A DNA stretch of 64,000 bases. Origin: JAAYBF01 sp963715445 (GTDB taxonomy: Bacteria; Actinomycetota; Thermoleophilia; Solirubrobacterales; Thermoleophilaceae). The notes under the pieces are model-generated. The model was not told the DNA's origin, searched no databases, and was given only the letters and a program-made list of their open reading frames with translations. The position numbers and the translations under genes are program-made. Every line of letters begins with the position of its first letter. The stretch's first letter is position 1. Shown here in pieces: positions 50,464-59,437 of this stretch. The stretch covers positions 806,001 to 870,000 of the forward strand of contig OY970240.1 in the NCBI GenBank assembly GCA_963715445.1, in the 5' to 3' direction.

Positions 50464-51897
50464 ATGGCCAAGGACGACCGCTCGATTCCGACGGGAAGAG
50501 TGCGCCGAACGGCTCAGGTGGGCTCGGCGATCGGCGGTCAGGGAGCGCGCTACGCGGGGACCCGCGCGGCGAACCTGGCGCGCTCGAAGGAGGAGGCGGC
50601 CAGCCACCTCGACCGGCGCCACCTGGAGGCGGCCGAGCGGATGGTGGACACGCTCGGGACGATGAAGGGAGCGGCGATGAAGATCGGCCAGCTCGCCTCC
50701 TTCATCGACACGGACTTCCTCCCCGAGGAGTACCGCGACCTCTACCAGGACAAGCTCTCGAACCTCCGGTCCTCGGCGCCCGCGATGCCCTGGAGCAAAG
50801 TCAAGGGCGTGCTCGAGGAGGAGTGGGAGGACCCGGTCGAGGAGCTCTTCGAGGACTTCGAGCACGAAGCCGCCGCGGCCGCTTCGATCGGCCAGGTCCA
50901 CCGCGCCACCCTTCCCGACGGCCGCCTGGTCGCGGTGAAGATCCAGTACCCGGGCGTGGCCGAGGCGCTGCGCGCGGACATGCAGAACGCCGGGATGCTG
51001 ATGCGCTTGGCGAAGGCGATCGCCCCAGGGCTCGACGCCAAGGCCGCCGCCGCCGAGCTCAAGGAGCGCGTCCTCGAGGAGCTCGACTACGAGTACGAGG
51101 CGCAGAACCAGCGCGCCTTCTCACGCGGCTATCGCGGCCACCCGTTCATCTACGTGCCGGACGTGATCACCCGCCTGTCGCGCGGCCGGGTGCTCGTGAC
51201 CGAGTGGGTCGAGGGCGTCGGCTTCGACGCGGTGAAGGAGCGCCCACAGGCCGAGCGCGACCGCTTCGCCGAGATCGTCTACCGCTTCTGCTTCGGCTCG
51301 ATCTACCACCTCCGGCACTTCAACGCGGACGCCCATCCCGGCAACTACCTGCTGATGGAGGACGGCAAGGTCGCGTTCCTCGACTTCGGCATGACCAAGC
51401 AGCTCGACGGCGAGCAGGTGGCGCTCGAGATCGCCGCGATCGACGCCGCCTCCGCGCGCGATCCGGAGCGGCTGCGCGTGGCCCTGCACGACCTCGGCTT
51501 CCTCAACAACCCGAAGAAGGTGGACGCCGAGCGGCTGATGGCACACGTGCTCACCGTGGGCGGCTGGTACATGGAGGACCGCGACGTGACGATCGACTCA
51601 CAGCGCGTGATGGAGGCGATCACCGCCGTCTCCGACCCCCGCTCGGAGTTCTTCGACCTCATGCGGCGCGAGAACGTGCCGGCGAACGAGCTGATGGGGC
51701 GGCGGATGGAGGTGGGCGTGCTGGCGGTGCTCGGGCAGCTGGAGGCAACACGCAACTGGCACCGCATCGGCCGCGAGTGGTGGTTCGCCGAGGAGCCCGC
51801 CACCGAGCTCGGCCACGAGGAGTGGGCCTACTTCGAGTCTCGTGGCGAGCGCCGCGTCCGCAAGTTCAGCGCCCGCGGCCGCTCCGGCGGCGCCTGA
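50464..51897 (+). CDS. ABC1/AarF (UbiB-like) atypical kinase
   Basis: A 477-residue protein kinase-like enzyme. ABC1 hallmarks: the KxGQ motif (MKIGQLAS), an Ala-rich nucleotide loop in place of Gly (AAAAASIGQVHRA), VAVKIQYPG, ELDYEYEAQNQ, NADAHPGNYLL and the DFG-like FLDFGMTK. Relatives support quinone synthesis or lipid homeostasis. No quinone genes are adjacent. It is the only rightward gene inside the leftward housekeeping block, between prs/DUF2269 and rplY. Confidence 0.93.
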   Translation: MAKDDRSIPTGRVRRTAQVGSAIGGQGARYAGTRAANLARSKEEAASHLDRRHLEAAERMVDTLGTMKGAAMKIGQLASFIDTDFLPEEYRDLYQDKLSNLRSSAPAMPWSKVKGVLEEEWEDPVEELFEDFEHEAAAAASIGQVHRATLPDGRLVAVKIQYPGVAEALRADMQNAGMLMRLAKAIAPGLDAKAAAAELKERVLEELDYEYEAQNQRAFSRGYRGHPFIYVPDVITRLSRGRVLVTEWVEGVGFDAVKERPQAERDRFAEIVYRFCFGSIYHLRHFNADAHPGNYLLMEDGKVAFLDFGMTKQLDGEQVALEIAAIDAASARDPERLRVALHDLGFLNNPKKVDAERLMAHVLTVGGWYMEDRDVTIDSQRVMEAITAVSDPRSEFFDLMRRENVPANELMGRRMEVGVLAVLGQLEATRNWHRIGREWWFAEEPATELGHEEWAYFESRGERRVRKFSARGRSGGA

Positions 51898-51931
51898 TCG
51901 ATCTCGCCTGGGCGGAGCCGGGCGCGTCCGG

Positions 51932-52387
51932 CTACAGACCAGGTTTCGTCGTCATGACGACGACGACGAGAAACAGGATGAGCAGCTCGAACTGGTTGAC
52001 CATCAGGGCCTGGCGGACGTTGGTCAGCACGCCGGGATCGTCGGGCCCCTTCTCGGTGACCAGCTTCTGCAGCTTCTTGTCCTGCGGGCCGTAGTAGCCG
52101 ACGCCGACGATGAAGCTGATGCCCCAGCCGATGAAGGCGAGGTTGATCCACAGCTGGGAGAACTCGTAGTGGGCCTCGTTGACCAGCAGGATGCCGGCGA
52201 TCAGGAGGATCAGCGACGTCGGCGCGTAGAGGCGCATGCCGATGAGGTTGACCTCTTCGGAGAACTTGTAGATCTCCTTGCTGTCCCCGCGCTTGAGAAC
52301 CCGCCGGCCGAGGATGTGCATCGCCGTTCCACCGCCCACCCAGATGACGGCGGCCAGGACGTGGATCGTGAGGAGGAAGTCGTACAC
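51932..52387 (-). CDS. DUF2269 family membrane protein
   Basis: A 151-residue four-helix membrane protein: LLTIHVLAAVIWVGGGTAMH at the N-terminus, then LYAPTSLILLIAGILLVNE, the WINLAFIGWGISFIVGVGYY helix and FELLILFLVVVVMTTK at the end. The HVLAA.IWVGG opening is typical of DUF2269. Function unknown; related folds include cytochrome-like or copper-resistance membrane proteins. Confidence 0.85.
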   Translation of the reverse strand: MYDFLLTIHVLAAVIWVGGGTAMHILGRRVLKRGDSKEIYKFSEEVNLIGMRLYAPTSLILLIAGILLVNEAHYEFSQLWINLAFIGWGISFIVGVGYYGPQDKKLQKLVTEKGPDDPGVLTNVRQALMVNQFELLILFLVVVVMTTKPGL

Positions 52388-52415
52388 GCGGTGGAGCCTA
52401 ACCCGAAGCCGACGT

Positions 52416-53447
52416 CTAGAACAGCTGGTTCTCGCCGGCGAATATCTCGGACACCGAGTCGTCGGTGAAGATCCGCCGGATCGAGTCCGTGAGGATGTCG
52501 GCGCTCGTGAGAACCTGGATCCGGTCGGGCGCGCCGGCGCGCAGCGGGACCGTGTCGGTCACGACGATTCCGGCGAGCGGCGAGGCCTCGAGCGTCTCAT
52601 AGGCCTTGCCGGAGAAGACGCCGTGGGTGGCGACCGCGTAGACCTTCGAGGCGCCCTCGTCGAGCACCGTCTGGGCGGCCGCGCTGAGCGTTCCGCCGGT
52701 GTCGATGATGTCGTCCACGATCACGGCGACCTTGCCCTTGACGTCGCCGATCACGTAGCCGATCTCGGCCACCTGGTGGGCCGGCCGCTCCTTCTCGAGC
52801 AGCGCGTAGGGCGCGCCGACCTTCTGGGCGAACTTGCGCACGAGCTTCACGCGGCCGGCGTCCGGGGCGATGATCACGAGGTCCTCGCCGGCCAGCTGGT
52901 CGGCCACGAACTGGGTCAGGATCGGCATCGCGGTCATGTGGTCGACCGGCTTGGAGAAGAAGCCCTGCATCTGGCCCGCGTGGAGGTCCATCGTCACGAG
53001 CCGGTCGATGCCGGCCGTCTCGAGCACCTCGGCGACGAGCCGGGCGGAGATCGGTTCGCGCGGGGCCGACTTCTTGTCCTGGCGCGAGTACCCGTACCAG
53101 GGCGTCACGGCGATGATCCTGTGCGCGGAGGCGTGCTTGGCGGCGTGGACCATGACCATCAGCTCCATGAGGGAGTCGTTGACGGTCATCTCCTCCTCCT
53201 CGTTGCCCGCGATCGAGGCGACGATGAAGAGGTCGGCGCCGCGGATCGAGTCCGCGTAGCGGCAGTAGACCTCGCCATCGGAGAACGTCTTGAGGCCCGC
53301 GTCGGCGATGTCCACGCCGAGGTTGCTGGCGATCTTGCCGCCGAGCGCCCGGGTGGCGCGGCCCGCGGCGACCATCAGCCGCTTGTCGTAGCTGGCCGGG
53401 ATGAAGGTCCCGGCGGTCAGCTCGGTATCGGTGGCGATGGCGCTCAT
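52416..53447 (-). CDS. prs: Ribose-phosphate pyrophosphokinase
   Basis: A 343-residue PRPP synthase, which makes PRPP for nucleotide, histidine and NAD synthesis. Family blocks are intact: FSDGEVYCRY, the PYARQDKK-type loop (YGYSRQDKKSAPREPI), TMDLHAGQMQGFF and the PRPP-binding IVDDIIDTGGTL. The N-terminus is some 10-15 residues longer than usual. Its start overlaps the glmU stop by 4 bases. Confidence 0.97.
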   Translation of the reverse strand: MSAIATDTELTAGTFIPASYDKRLMVAAGRATRALGGKIASNLGVDIADAGLKTFSDGEVYCRYADSIRGADLFIVASIAGNEEEEMTVNDSLMELMVMVHAAKHASAHRIIAVTPWYGYSRQDKKSAPREPISARLVAEVLETAGIDRLVTMDLHAGQMQGFFSKPVDHMTAMPILTQFVADQLAGEDLVIIAPDAGRVKLVRKFAQKVGAPYALLEKERPAHQVAEIGYVIGDVKGKVAVIVDDIIDTGGTLSAAAQTVLDEGASKVYAVATHGVFSGKAYETLEASPLAGIVVTDTVPLRAGAPDRIQVLTSADILTDSIRRIFTDDSVSEIFAGENQLF

Positions 53448-54820
53448 TCCCGCTCTTTCTCGATCCGCTCCGTGTAGCCGTCCACGTTCTTCTGCTCCGG
53501 TCGGGAGATTCCGAGCGCACCCGGTGGAACGTCCTCGGAGATCACCGACCCGGCCCCAATATACGCGCCGTCGCCGACGGTCACGGGCGCGACGAACGAG
53601 GTGTTGACCCCGGTCCTGGCGCCCGCGCCGATCTTCGTGCGGTGCTTGGCGAAGCCGTCGTAGTTGGCGGTGATGTTGCCGGCGGCGACATTGGCGCCGT
53701 CGCCGACGTCCGCGTCGCCGAGGTAGGAGAGGTGCGGCACCTTCGCCCCTGCCCCGATCTCCGAGTTCTTGACCTCGACGAAGGTGCCGATCTTCGCGCC
53801 CTCGCCGATGTGGGCATCCGGCCTCAGGTAGGAGAACGGCCCGATCTGCGCGCCGGCCTCCACGCGCGCCTCCACGAGGAAGGAGTGGATGCAGCGGACG
53901 CCGTCGGCGAGCACCGAGTCCGTGATCGTGGTCTGCGGGCCGATCTCGCAGCCCGCGCCGATCCGCGTGACGCCGCGCAGCGTCACGCCCGGCCCGATCG
54001 TGGTGTCGGGGCCGATCTCGACGCCCACCTCGACCCGCACCGAGTCGGGCGCCTGGAAGGTCACCCCCGCGAGCGCATGGCGCTCGAGGATCAGGCGCTG
54101 AGCATCGCGCTCCAGATCCATCAAGTCGATTCTGGTGTTCGCGCCGGTCGCACCCAGGAGGTCATCGGTCAGGAGCGGAACCACGCGGCCGCCGTGCTCG
54201 CGCAGGAGCGGGAGGACGGCGGTGAGGTAGATCTCGCCGCGCTCGGTGCCGACCTCGGCGAGCGCCGCGAAGAGGTCGTCGGCCTGGAAGGCGTAGGTGC
54301 CCATGTTGACCTCGCGGATCTGGAGCTCCTCGGCGCTGACGCCGTCGGTCTCCTTCGTCTCCACGATCCGCTCGAACGAGCCGTCCGGCCCGCGGACGAT
54401 GCGGCCGTAGCCGGCCGGGTCGAGCCCCTCGGTGGTGAGCAGCGTTGCCGCCGCGGACTCGTTCCGATGGGCCGCCACGAGCTCCTCGATCAGCTCGCTG
54501 GACACGAGCGGGTGATCGCCCGAGAGCACCACGACCGTGGCGCCGGCAGGTACCGCATCGCGCGCCGCGAGGACCGCGGCGCCCGTGCCCTCGCCGGTGG
54601 CCTGTTCGACCAGGGCGACGCCCTCCGGGAGACCTTCGGCCACGCCGTCGCCTGGGCGGGTGACGCACACGACCGCGGCCGCCCCGGCGGCACGCGCGGC
54701 ATCCACGACCCAGTGGACCATCGGCTTGCCGCAGACGGGGTGCAGCACCTTGGGCAACGACGAGTGCATGCGGGTGCCCTTTCCCGCAGCCATTACGAGG
54801 ACGGTGAGCTGCTCGGCCAT
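53444..54820 (-). CDS. glmU: Bifunctional UDP-GlcNAc pyrophosphorylase / GlcN-1-P acetyltransferase
   Basis: A 458-residue enzyme making UDP-N-acetylglucosamine for peptidoglycan. The N-terminal uridylyltransferase has VMAAGKGTRMHSSLPKVLHP and LSGDHPLV. The C-terminal left-handed beta-helix of hexapeptide repeats starts near 250 and contains FVEVKNSEIG, LSYLGDADVG and NYDGFAKHRT (acetyltransferase site). Full length. The glmU-prs overlap indicates one transcript. Confidence 0.97.
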   Translation of the reverse strand: MAEQLTVLVMAAGKGTRMHSSLPKVLHPVCGKPMVHWVVDAARAAGAAAVVCVTRPGDGVAEGLPEGVALVEQATGEGTGAAVLAARDAVPAGATVVVLSGDHPLVSSELIEELVAAHRNESAAATLLTTEGLDPAGYGRIVRGPDGSFERIVETKETDGVSAEELQIREVNMGTYAFQADDLFAALAEVGTERGEIYLTAVLPLLREHGGRVVPLLTDDLLGATGANTRIDLMDLERDAQRLILERHALAGVTFQAPDSVRVEVGVEIGPDTTIGPGVTLRGVTRIGAGCEIGPQTTITDSVLADGVRCIHSFLVEARVEAGAQIGPFSYLRPDAHIGEGAKIGTFVEVKNSEIGAGAKVPHLSYLGDADVGDGANVAAGNITANYDGFAKHRTKIGAGARTGVNTSFVAPVTVGDGAYIGAGSVISEDVPPGALGISRPEQKNVDGYTERIEKERE

Positions 54821-54881
54821 GAGGCCGGGAGCGTAGCGCCGCGCCGGTCCCGGCTCTGACCTGGTGGCCCTCCCAGCCCGA

Positions 54882-55247
54882 TCAGGCGGGGCGGTGGCAG
54901 ACCGCCTCGACGTTGTTCCCGTCGGGATCGAGCACGAAGGCGCCGTAGTAGTGCTCGTGGTAGGGCCGCGGCCCCGGCCCGCCGTTGTCGCGCCCGCCGG
55001 CCGCTAGGGCGGCCTCGTGGAAGGCATCGACCAGGTCGCGCGAGGGCACGGCGAACGCGACGTGGGTGCCCGTCCCGACCGGCCCGCGGGCGTAGACCCA
55101 GAAGTAGGGCTTGCGATCGTCCCCGAACCCCGCGCCCATCCCCTCGATCTCCATCAGCTGCGAGATACCCAGCGGCGCCAGCGCCTCGGAGTAGAACGCC
55201 TTGCTGGCCTCGTAGTCCGACACCTCAAGTCCAACGTGGTCGAGCAT
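54882..55247 (-). CDS. VOC family protein
   Basis: A 121-residue glyoxalase-fold protein: MLDHVGLEVSDYEASKAFYS at the start and FVLDPDGNNVEAVCH at the end, where the family keeps a metal-binding Glu. AGGAGAT lies just before the ATG. Its substrate is unknown. It is one of three VOC genes in the window and is not closely similar to the others. Confidence 0.86.
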   Translation of the reverse strand: MLDHVGLEVSDYEASKAFYSEALAPLGISQLMEIEGMGAGFGDDRKPYFWVYARGPVGTGTHVAFAVPSRDLVDAFHEAALAAGGRDNGGPGPRPYHEHYYGAFVLDPDGNNVEAVCHRPA

Positions 55248-55259
55248 CCCGATCTCCTC

Positions 55260-56003
55260 CTATGCGGCTTCGACTTGTTCCCGCTCGCTCTGACGTTCGT
55301 ACCACAGGAGCCACTTCCTGACGGCGTTGTCAGACACACCGTACTTTCGGCCTACGGCGCAGAAGCTCATCTGCTCGAGCTCTGCAGTCAGCTGCTCGAA
55401 AGGAGGTCGCTCGACCTTGCGATTCTCGGGACGGCCGACTCCGAAGCCGTGCTCTCTGTTCGCGCAGGCGACGGAGCAGAAGCGCTGGGCTCCTTCGCTA
55501 GGCGTGAAGGCATGCCGGCAGTGCACACACGATCGCTCTCGGGGCACGTTGCGCCCGCAATGCGTGCTGAACGTCGCTGCGCAATTCGGGCAGACGATGC
55601 GGAGGTTCTCGATTCGGTGGTCGTTCCTGACGCCGTTGATGTGATCGAGGATCAACGACATCCGCTCCCCACGCCACATCTCCGTCTGGCCGCAGAGCTC
55701 ACACTTGCGCTCCTTGAGCCCATGGTCGTAGAGCCGTTTCTTGAGAGTGCCTCTGCTGAAGCTCGAACCCTCAACGAGGATCTCCTCGAGCGGCGTCCTC
55801 CGCACTAGGTTGTAACGGCGCTTGCCGTGGCTGGCATCGAAGTGCGCCGTCGATATCCCCCACTCGCCAACGTACTTCCTCAGTATCGAGTGACTGCCAC
55901 CCGAGGGACACATCCCTAGACGGCGGAGCGCCTCAGCCCATGAGTGCGACTGCGCGATAGCTCGCTGAGCATCGCTTCTCGAGTAACGAGGCCCCCTACC
56001 CAT
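55260..56003 (-). CDS. HNH endonuclease with N-terminal DNA-binding segment
   Basis: A 247-residue protein starting ATG at 56003. An N-terminal helical segment (SHSWAEALRRLGMCPSGGSH ... WGIST) recurs in phage and actinobacterial HNH proteins. Then comes the HNH domain: CELCG, LILDHINGVRNDHRIENLRI and VCPNC (zinc-bound, catalytic His in DHING). A second zinc cluster (CVHC ... CSVAC) follows, and a C-terminal HTH-like segment (SFCAVGRKYGVSDNAVRKWL). It is a free-standing nuclease with the look of a mobile or homing-type gene and sits directly after tRNA-Gln. A GTG at 56012 is an alternative start. Confidence 0.83.
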   Translation of the reverse strand: MGRGPRYSRSDAQRAIAQSHSWAEALRRLGMCPSGGSHSILRKYVGEWGISTAHFDASHGKRRYNLVRRTPLEEILVEGSSFSRGTLKKRLYDHGLKERKCELCGQTEMWRGERMSLILDHINGVRNDHRIENLRIVCPNCAATFSTHCGRNVPRERSCVHCRHAFTPSEGAQRFCSVACANREHGFGVGRPENRKVERPPFEQLTAELEQMSFCAVGRKYGVSDNAVRKWLLWYERQSEREQVEAA

Positions 56004-56041
56004 AGCGAACACATGTTCGCATAGAGCACGGATGGAACTGA

Positions 56042-56113
56042 CTGGGGAGCCAGGACTCGAACCTGAGCTTGCAGGACCAAAACCTGCCGGGCTGCCAGCT
56101 ACCCCACTCCCCA
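56042..56113 (-). tRNA. tRNA-Gln (UUG)
   Basis: A 72-nt cloverleaf on the minus strand: acceptor TGGGGAG/CTCCCCA with discriminator G, anticodon TTG in the loop TTTTGGT between GCAGG/CCTGC stems, and GGTTCGAGT T-loop. CCA is not encoded. The HNH gene begins 38 bases downstream on the same strand. Confidence 0.93.
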
Positions 56114-56171
56114 ATGGCGGGTTCCGAAGGTATCAGCGGCGACCCGCCGCGCGACGGGACGGCGGGGGCGG

Positions 56172-57461
56172 CTAGCGCTGCTCGCGCGGCACGCGGCCGG
56201 CGCCCGTGCCGGCCTCTTGAGCGGGACCGCCGGGCGGAGCGATGCCGAGCACGCGCATCGCCTTGAGGCCGAGGCTCAGTCGCTCGCGCCCGTCCGTGGA
56301 GCTGACGTCGAAGCCGCTGAGCTCACGCACGCGGTCGAGGCGGTAGCGGATCGTGTGGCGGTGCGTGAAGAGGCGCTCGGCCGTCTTGGCGACGCTGCCG
56401 TCGGCGTCAAGGAAGGTCTCGAGCGTGCGCACCAACTCGGTCTCGTACTGGGCGTCGTACGCCACCAGCGGCGCGACGGTCTCCTGCTGGAAACGCTCCA
56501 GCTCCGTCGGGTCCTCGCTCATGGCGGGCAGGAGCAGCCGGTAGGCGCCGGTCTCCTCGAAGGAGAGGAGCGTGTCCCCGCGGGCGGTGGCGACGTTGGC
56601 GGCGAGCAGTGCCTCCGCGCCGGCGCGCTGTAGATCGGCGGGGTCTCCCGTGGGCCGGCTGAGCGCGATCGTCAGGTGGTAGCCGGTCAGGCCCGCCTCC
56701 AGCTCTCCGCGCACCGCTGCGGCCACCCTGGAGCCGGGCTCGGGCCCCGCGCCGGGCACGAGGATCACGAACTCTCGATCGGGCCGCGTGGAGCGACCTT
56801 CGGCGTGGATGGTGCCCCTCGGGCCGCCGAGCTCGATCGCGGCGGCGAGAGTGGTGCGCTCAACAGCGCGCGCCCCGCGCTCGGCGAGCGTGAGAACGCG
56901 GGCGCGCCAATCCCCCTCCTCCGGCTGCTGCGGGCGGGCGCGCACGACGATCACTGACGCGCCCTCGCGCAGGTCGCACCCGAGCTCCTCGCCGCGCGCG
57001 AGGATGTTCTCGCGATCGGTGAGGGTCCGGGACAGCACGTCCGAGAGGAAGTCACCGACAGCGGCCTCGGCTGCCCGCCCGGGGGCGCGCGTCCGGTCCA
57101 GCTCGAGCCCGATCAGGGTCGTGACCATGCGCAGCAGCGCAGCCTCGGGAGGCGTGTCCGAGCGGGCGCGCAGGCGCAGCTGACCGACCACGTCGTCCGC
57201 CACGCGCAGGTCCACGGCCTCGCTGCCCTGCTCCCCGGCGAGCACCGCGCGCTCGTCCTCGGGGGACTGGCACGCAACCGCCAGGACGTTGCTCGAGGAG
57301 TCGATCACCACGACGCTCGCATCGAGCGCGCTTGCCGCGGCCCGCGCCACGGCCGGCAGGCCGGCGCCCGACTCAACCGCCTCCGAGACCTCCTCGAAGC
57401 CGGCCAGGAATGCGCTGCGCGCAACCCCTGCGGTGCTCTTCTCAGCTGCGTCCACCCCCAA
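56172..57461 (-). CDS. PucR/CdaR-type transcriptional regulator
   Basis: A 429-residue regulator. The N-terminal ~120 residues resemble a GAF-like sensor (ASVVVIDSSSNVLAVACQSP). A GGDEF-like/CdaR middle domain follows. The C-terminus has the PucR-type helix-turn-helix (TLETFLDADGSVAKTAERLF, THRHTIRYRLDRVRELSG). Regulators of this type respond to small metabolites such as purine breakdown products or diacids. No obvious target gene is adjacent. Confidence 0.88.
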   Translation of the reverse strand: MGVDAAEKSTAGVARSAFLAGFEEVSEAVESGAGLPAVARAAASALDASVVVIDSSSNVLAVACQSPEDERAVLAGEQGSEAVDLRVADDVVGQLRLRARSDTPPEAALLRMVTTLIGLELDRTRAPGRAAEAAVGDFLSDVLSRTLTDRENILARGEELGCDLREGASVIVVRARPQQPEEGDWRARVLTLAERGARAVERTTLAAAIELGGPRGTIHAEGRSTRPDREFVILVPGAGPEPGSRVAAAVRGELEAGLTGYHLTIALSRPTGDPADLQRAGAEALLAANVATARGDTLLSFEETGAYRLLLPAMSEDPTELERFQQETVAPLVAYDAQYETELVRTLETFLDADGSVAKTAERLFTHRHTIRYRLDRVRELSGFDVSSTDGRERLSLGLKAMRVLGIAPPGGPAQEAGTGAGRVPREQR

Positions 57462-57653
57462 ATCCTAGGCGCCAATGCCCACAGGACAGTCCGCGGCAAG
57501 CCGGCCATCAACGCACGGGCTGGCGAGTGCGACGGTTATCGCGGGCCCATCAGGGCGGGGAGAGGCGAGACTGGCAAGGAAGAGGTGGCCGACGCGTACG
57601 GACGTACGTGAGGCCGCCGATGACACCGCCAGGCGACGCCTATCGCCGTCCTG

Positions 57654-57881
57654 TCAGGCCCAGTACTGGTCGTATGACCAGACCACGGCAAACCCCAAAG
57701 CCCCTCCGGCGCCGACCAGCGTGAGGAGGATGAAGAGGGTGAGGAAGGCGGCGGCGAGCTTCTCCCAGACGCGCCCGTAGGCGAGCACGGCCGGGATGAG
57801 GATGAACGCGATGTAGCCGGCGCCGACGAGGGCGGCGGCGAGGGCGATGGCCAGCTCGGTGGTTGTGAGGTCGAAGCTCAT
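57654..57881 (-). CDS. Small two-helix membrane protein
   Basis: A 75-residue protein with two hydrophobic helices (IALAAALVGAGYIAFILIPA and FLTLFILLTLVGAGGALGFA). No family recognised. Its ATG overlaps the stop of the DedA-PAP2 gene by 4 bases, so it is translated from the same transcript and may assist that membrane enzyme. Confidence 0.72.
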   Translation of the reverse strand: MSFDLTTTELAIALAAALVGAGYIAFILIPAVLAYGRVWEKLAAAFLTLFILLTLVGAGGALGFAVVWSYDQYWA

Positions 57882-59437
57882 CGTGCGCGGTCGGCGTCGG
57901 CCTGATCGGCGATGGGCCGATCGGGATCCGGCTCAGAGTCATTCTGCCTGACGTAAGCGACGATCAGCCCGACCACCGCGCAGGCCCCGAAGACACCGGC
58001 GCCGAGACCCCAGCCGCCGGCGACGTCGGACCAGTAGTGGACGCGCAGGTAGATGCGGGAAAGGCCGATCGCCGCGGCGAGGACCAGCGCGCCGCCGACC
58101 AGCGCCGTCCGGCTGGCAATGCCCGGCACGACGCGGGCCACCACGACGGCGGCCGCGACCCAGACGGTCGAGTAGGCGGCGTGGCCGCTCGGGAAGCTGG
58201 CGCCCTCGGCCGGGACGAGCGGCCCGGACGGGCGCGGGCGGTCGATCCCGCTTTTGGTGAGCTGGACGCAGAGGTAGATCGTCACCGCGCCGAGGACGAA
58301 CGATGCGAGCTCGATCCAGTTTCGCCGCGCGGCCAGGAGGATCGAGACCCCCAGGGCGAGCGCCGCAACCGTTGGGAAAGCTCCGAAATCGGTGACCACC
58401 TTCGCGATGTCGGTGAGCGTCTCGTGGATGTTCAGCCGATCGGCGAGCTCGAGCAGCTCACGGTCGGCGGGAGTCGTGGAGACGTCGCCGGAGAGCGTGA
58501 CCGCGTAGACGGCGAAGACGTAGAAGCCGACGCCGGACACGGCGAGCGTCGTGGTCAGCTCGAGGCCCAGGCCGCCGGGCGTGATCCGGTCGCCGAGGAA
58601 GCGCAGCTGCGGCCCCACGACCCGCCAGAACGGGTCGAGGACGTGGCGCTTGATCGGCCGCAGAGCCCTCAAGAGCGGCCGCAGCAGCGGGCGCCGTTCC
58701 ATCCAGGCGACCAGCCTCTGCCGCTCCTCGGGATGACGCAGCCGGCGGTACAGGTACACGCCGCCCGCGATCGTCACGACGGTGACGCCGAATCCGAAGG
58801 TCGCCTTGCCGGCGACGTTGGCGACCTTGTCGAACGACTCGTAGAAGACGTAGCCGAGGACGCAGAAGATCGTGGCCCAGAGGCCGCAGCCGATGACGCT
58901 GAACGGGATGAAGCGCCGGTACGCAAGGCCCGACGAGCCGGCGACGAACGGCGCGAGCGCTCGCACCAGGCCGATGAAGCGGCCGATCAGGATCGTCTTG
59001 CCGCCGTGGCGCTCGAAGTAGGACTCGACCTGCTCGAGCCGCCCCTCGTCGATCTTGACCTTCGGGCCGTGCCGCAGGATGAAGCCGCGGCCGAGGCGGC
59101 GGCCGATGAAGAAGCTGGTCGTGTCGCCGAGGATCGCCGCCGTCCAGACGATGCCGATCAGGACGATCAGGCTGATCTCTCCCTGCCCTGCGATCACCCC
59201 GCCGACGATCACCACGCTCTCCCCCGGAGCGACGAGGCCCACGAACGCCCCCGTCTCGAGGAAGGCGAGCACGCCGACGAGCAGGTAGGTCCACGCGCCG
59301 AGGGCGTGGGCGATGTCCTCGATCAGCTTCTCGACGTCCGGGAAGTCGGGCATCGCGCCGGTCGCGTAGAGGAGCGCCACGACGAGCCCGGCGATCGCGA
59401 GGGCCACGAGCCCCCTGTGCTCACGCACCAGCCTCAT
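57878..59437 (-). CDS. DedA-PAP2 phosphatase fusion membrane protein
   Basis: A 519-residue fusion. The N-terminal half (~1-215) is a DedA/SNARE-associated domain (FLETGAFVGLVAPGESVVIVGG; GRFIGLVRALAPFVAGSS). The C-terminal half (~310-500) is a PAP2 lipid phosphatase with all three motifs intact: KSGIDRPRP, PSGHAAYS and SRIYLRVHYWSDV. DedA proteins are proposed to flip lipid carriers and PAP2 enzymes dephosphorylate undecaprenyl or phosphatidic lipids. One chain could therefore both recycle and dephosphorylate a lipid carrier; this is inference. Its start overlaps the ispE stop by 4 bases. Confidence 0.9.
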   Translation of the reverse strand: MRLVREHRGLVALAIAGLVVALLYATGAMPDFPDVEKLIEDIAHALGAWTYLLVGVLAFLETGAFVGLVAPGESVVIVGGVIAGQGEISLIVLIGIVWTAAILGDTTSFFIGRRLGRGFILRHGPKVKIDEGRLEQVESYFERHGGKTILIGRFIGLVRALAPFVAGSSGLAYRRFIPFSVIGCGLWATIFCVLGYVFYESFDKVANVAGKATFGFGVTVVTIAGGVYLYRRLRHPEERQRLVAWMERRPLLRPLLRALRPIKRHVLDPFWRVVGPQLRFLGDRITPGGLGLELTTTLAVSGVGFYVFAVYAVTLSGDVSTTPADRELLELADRLNIHETLTDIAKVVTDFGAFPTVAALALGVSILLAARRNWIELASFVLGAVTIYLCVQLTKSGIDRPRPSGPLVPAEGASFPSGHAAYSTVWVAAAVVVARVVPGIASRTALVGGALVLAAAIGLSRIYLRVHYWSDVAGGWGLGAGVFGACAVVGLIVAYVRQNDSEPDPDRPIADQADADRAR

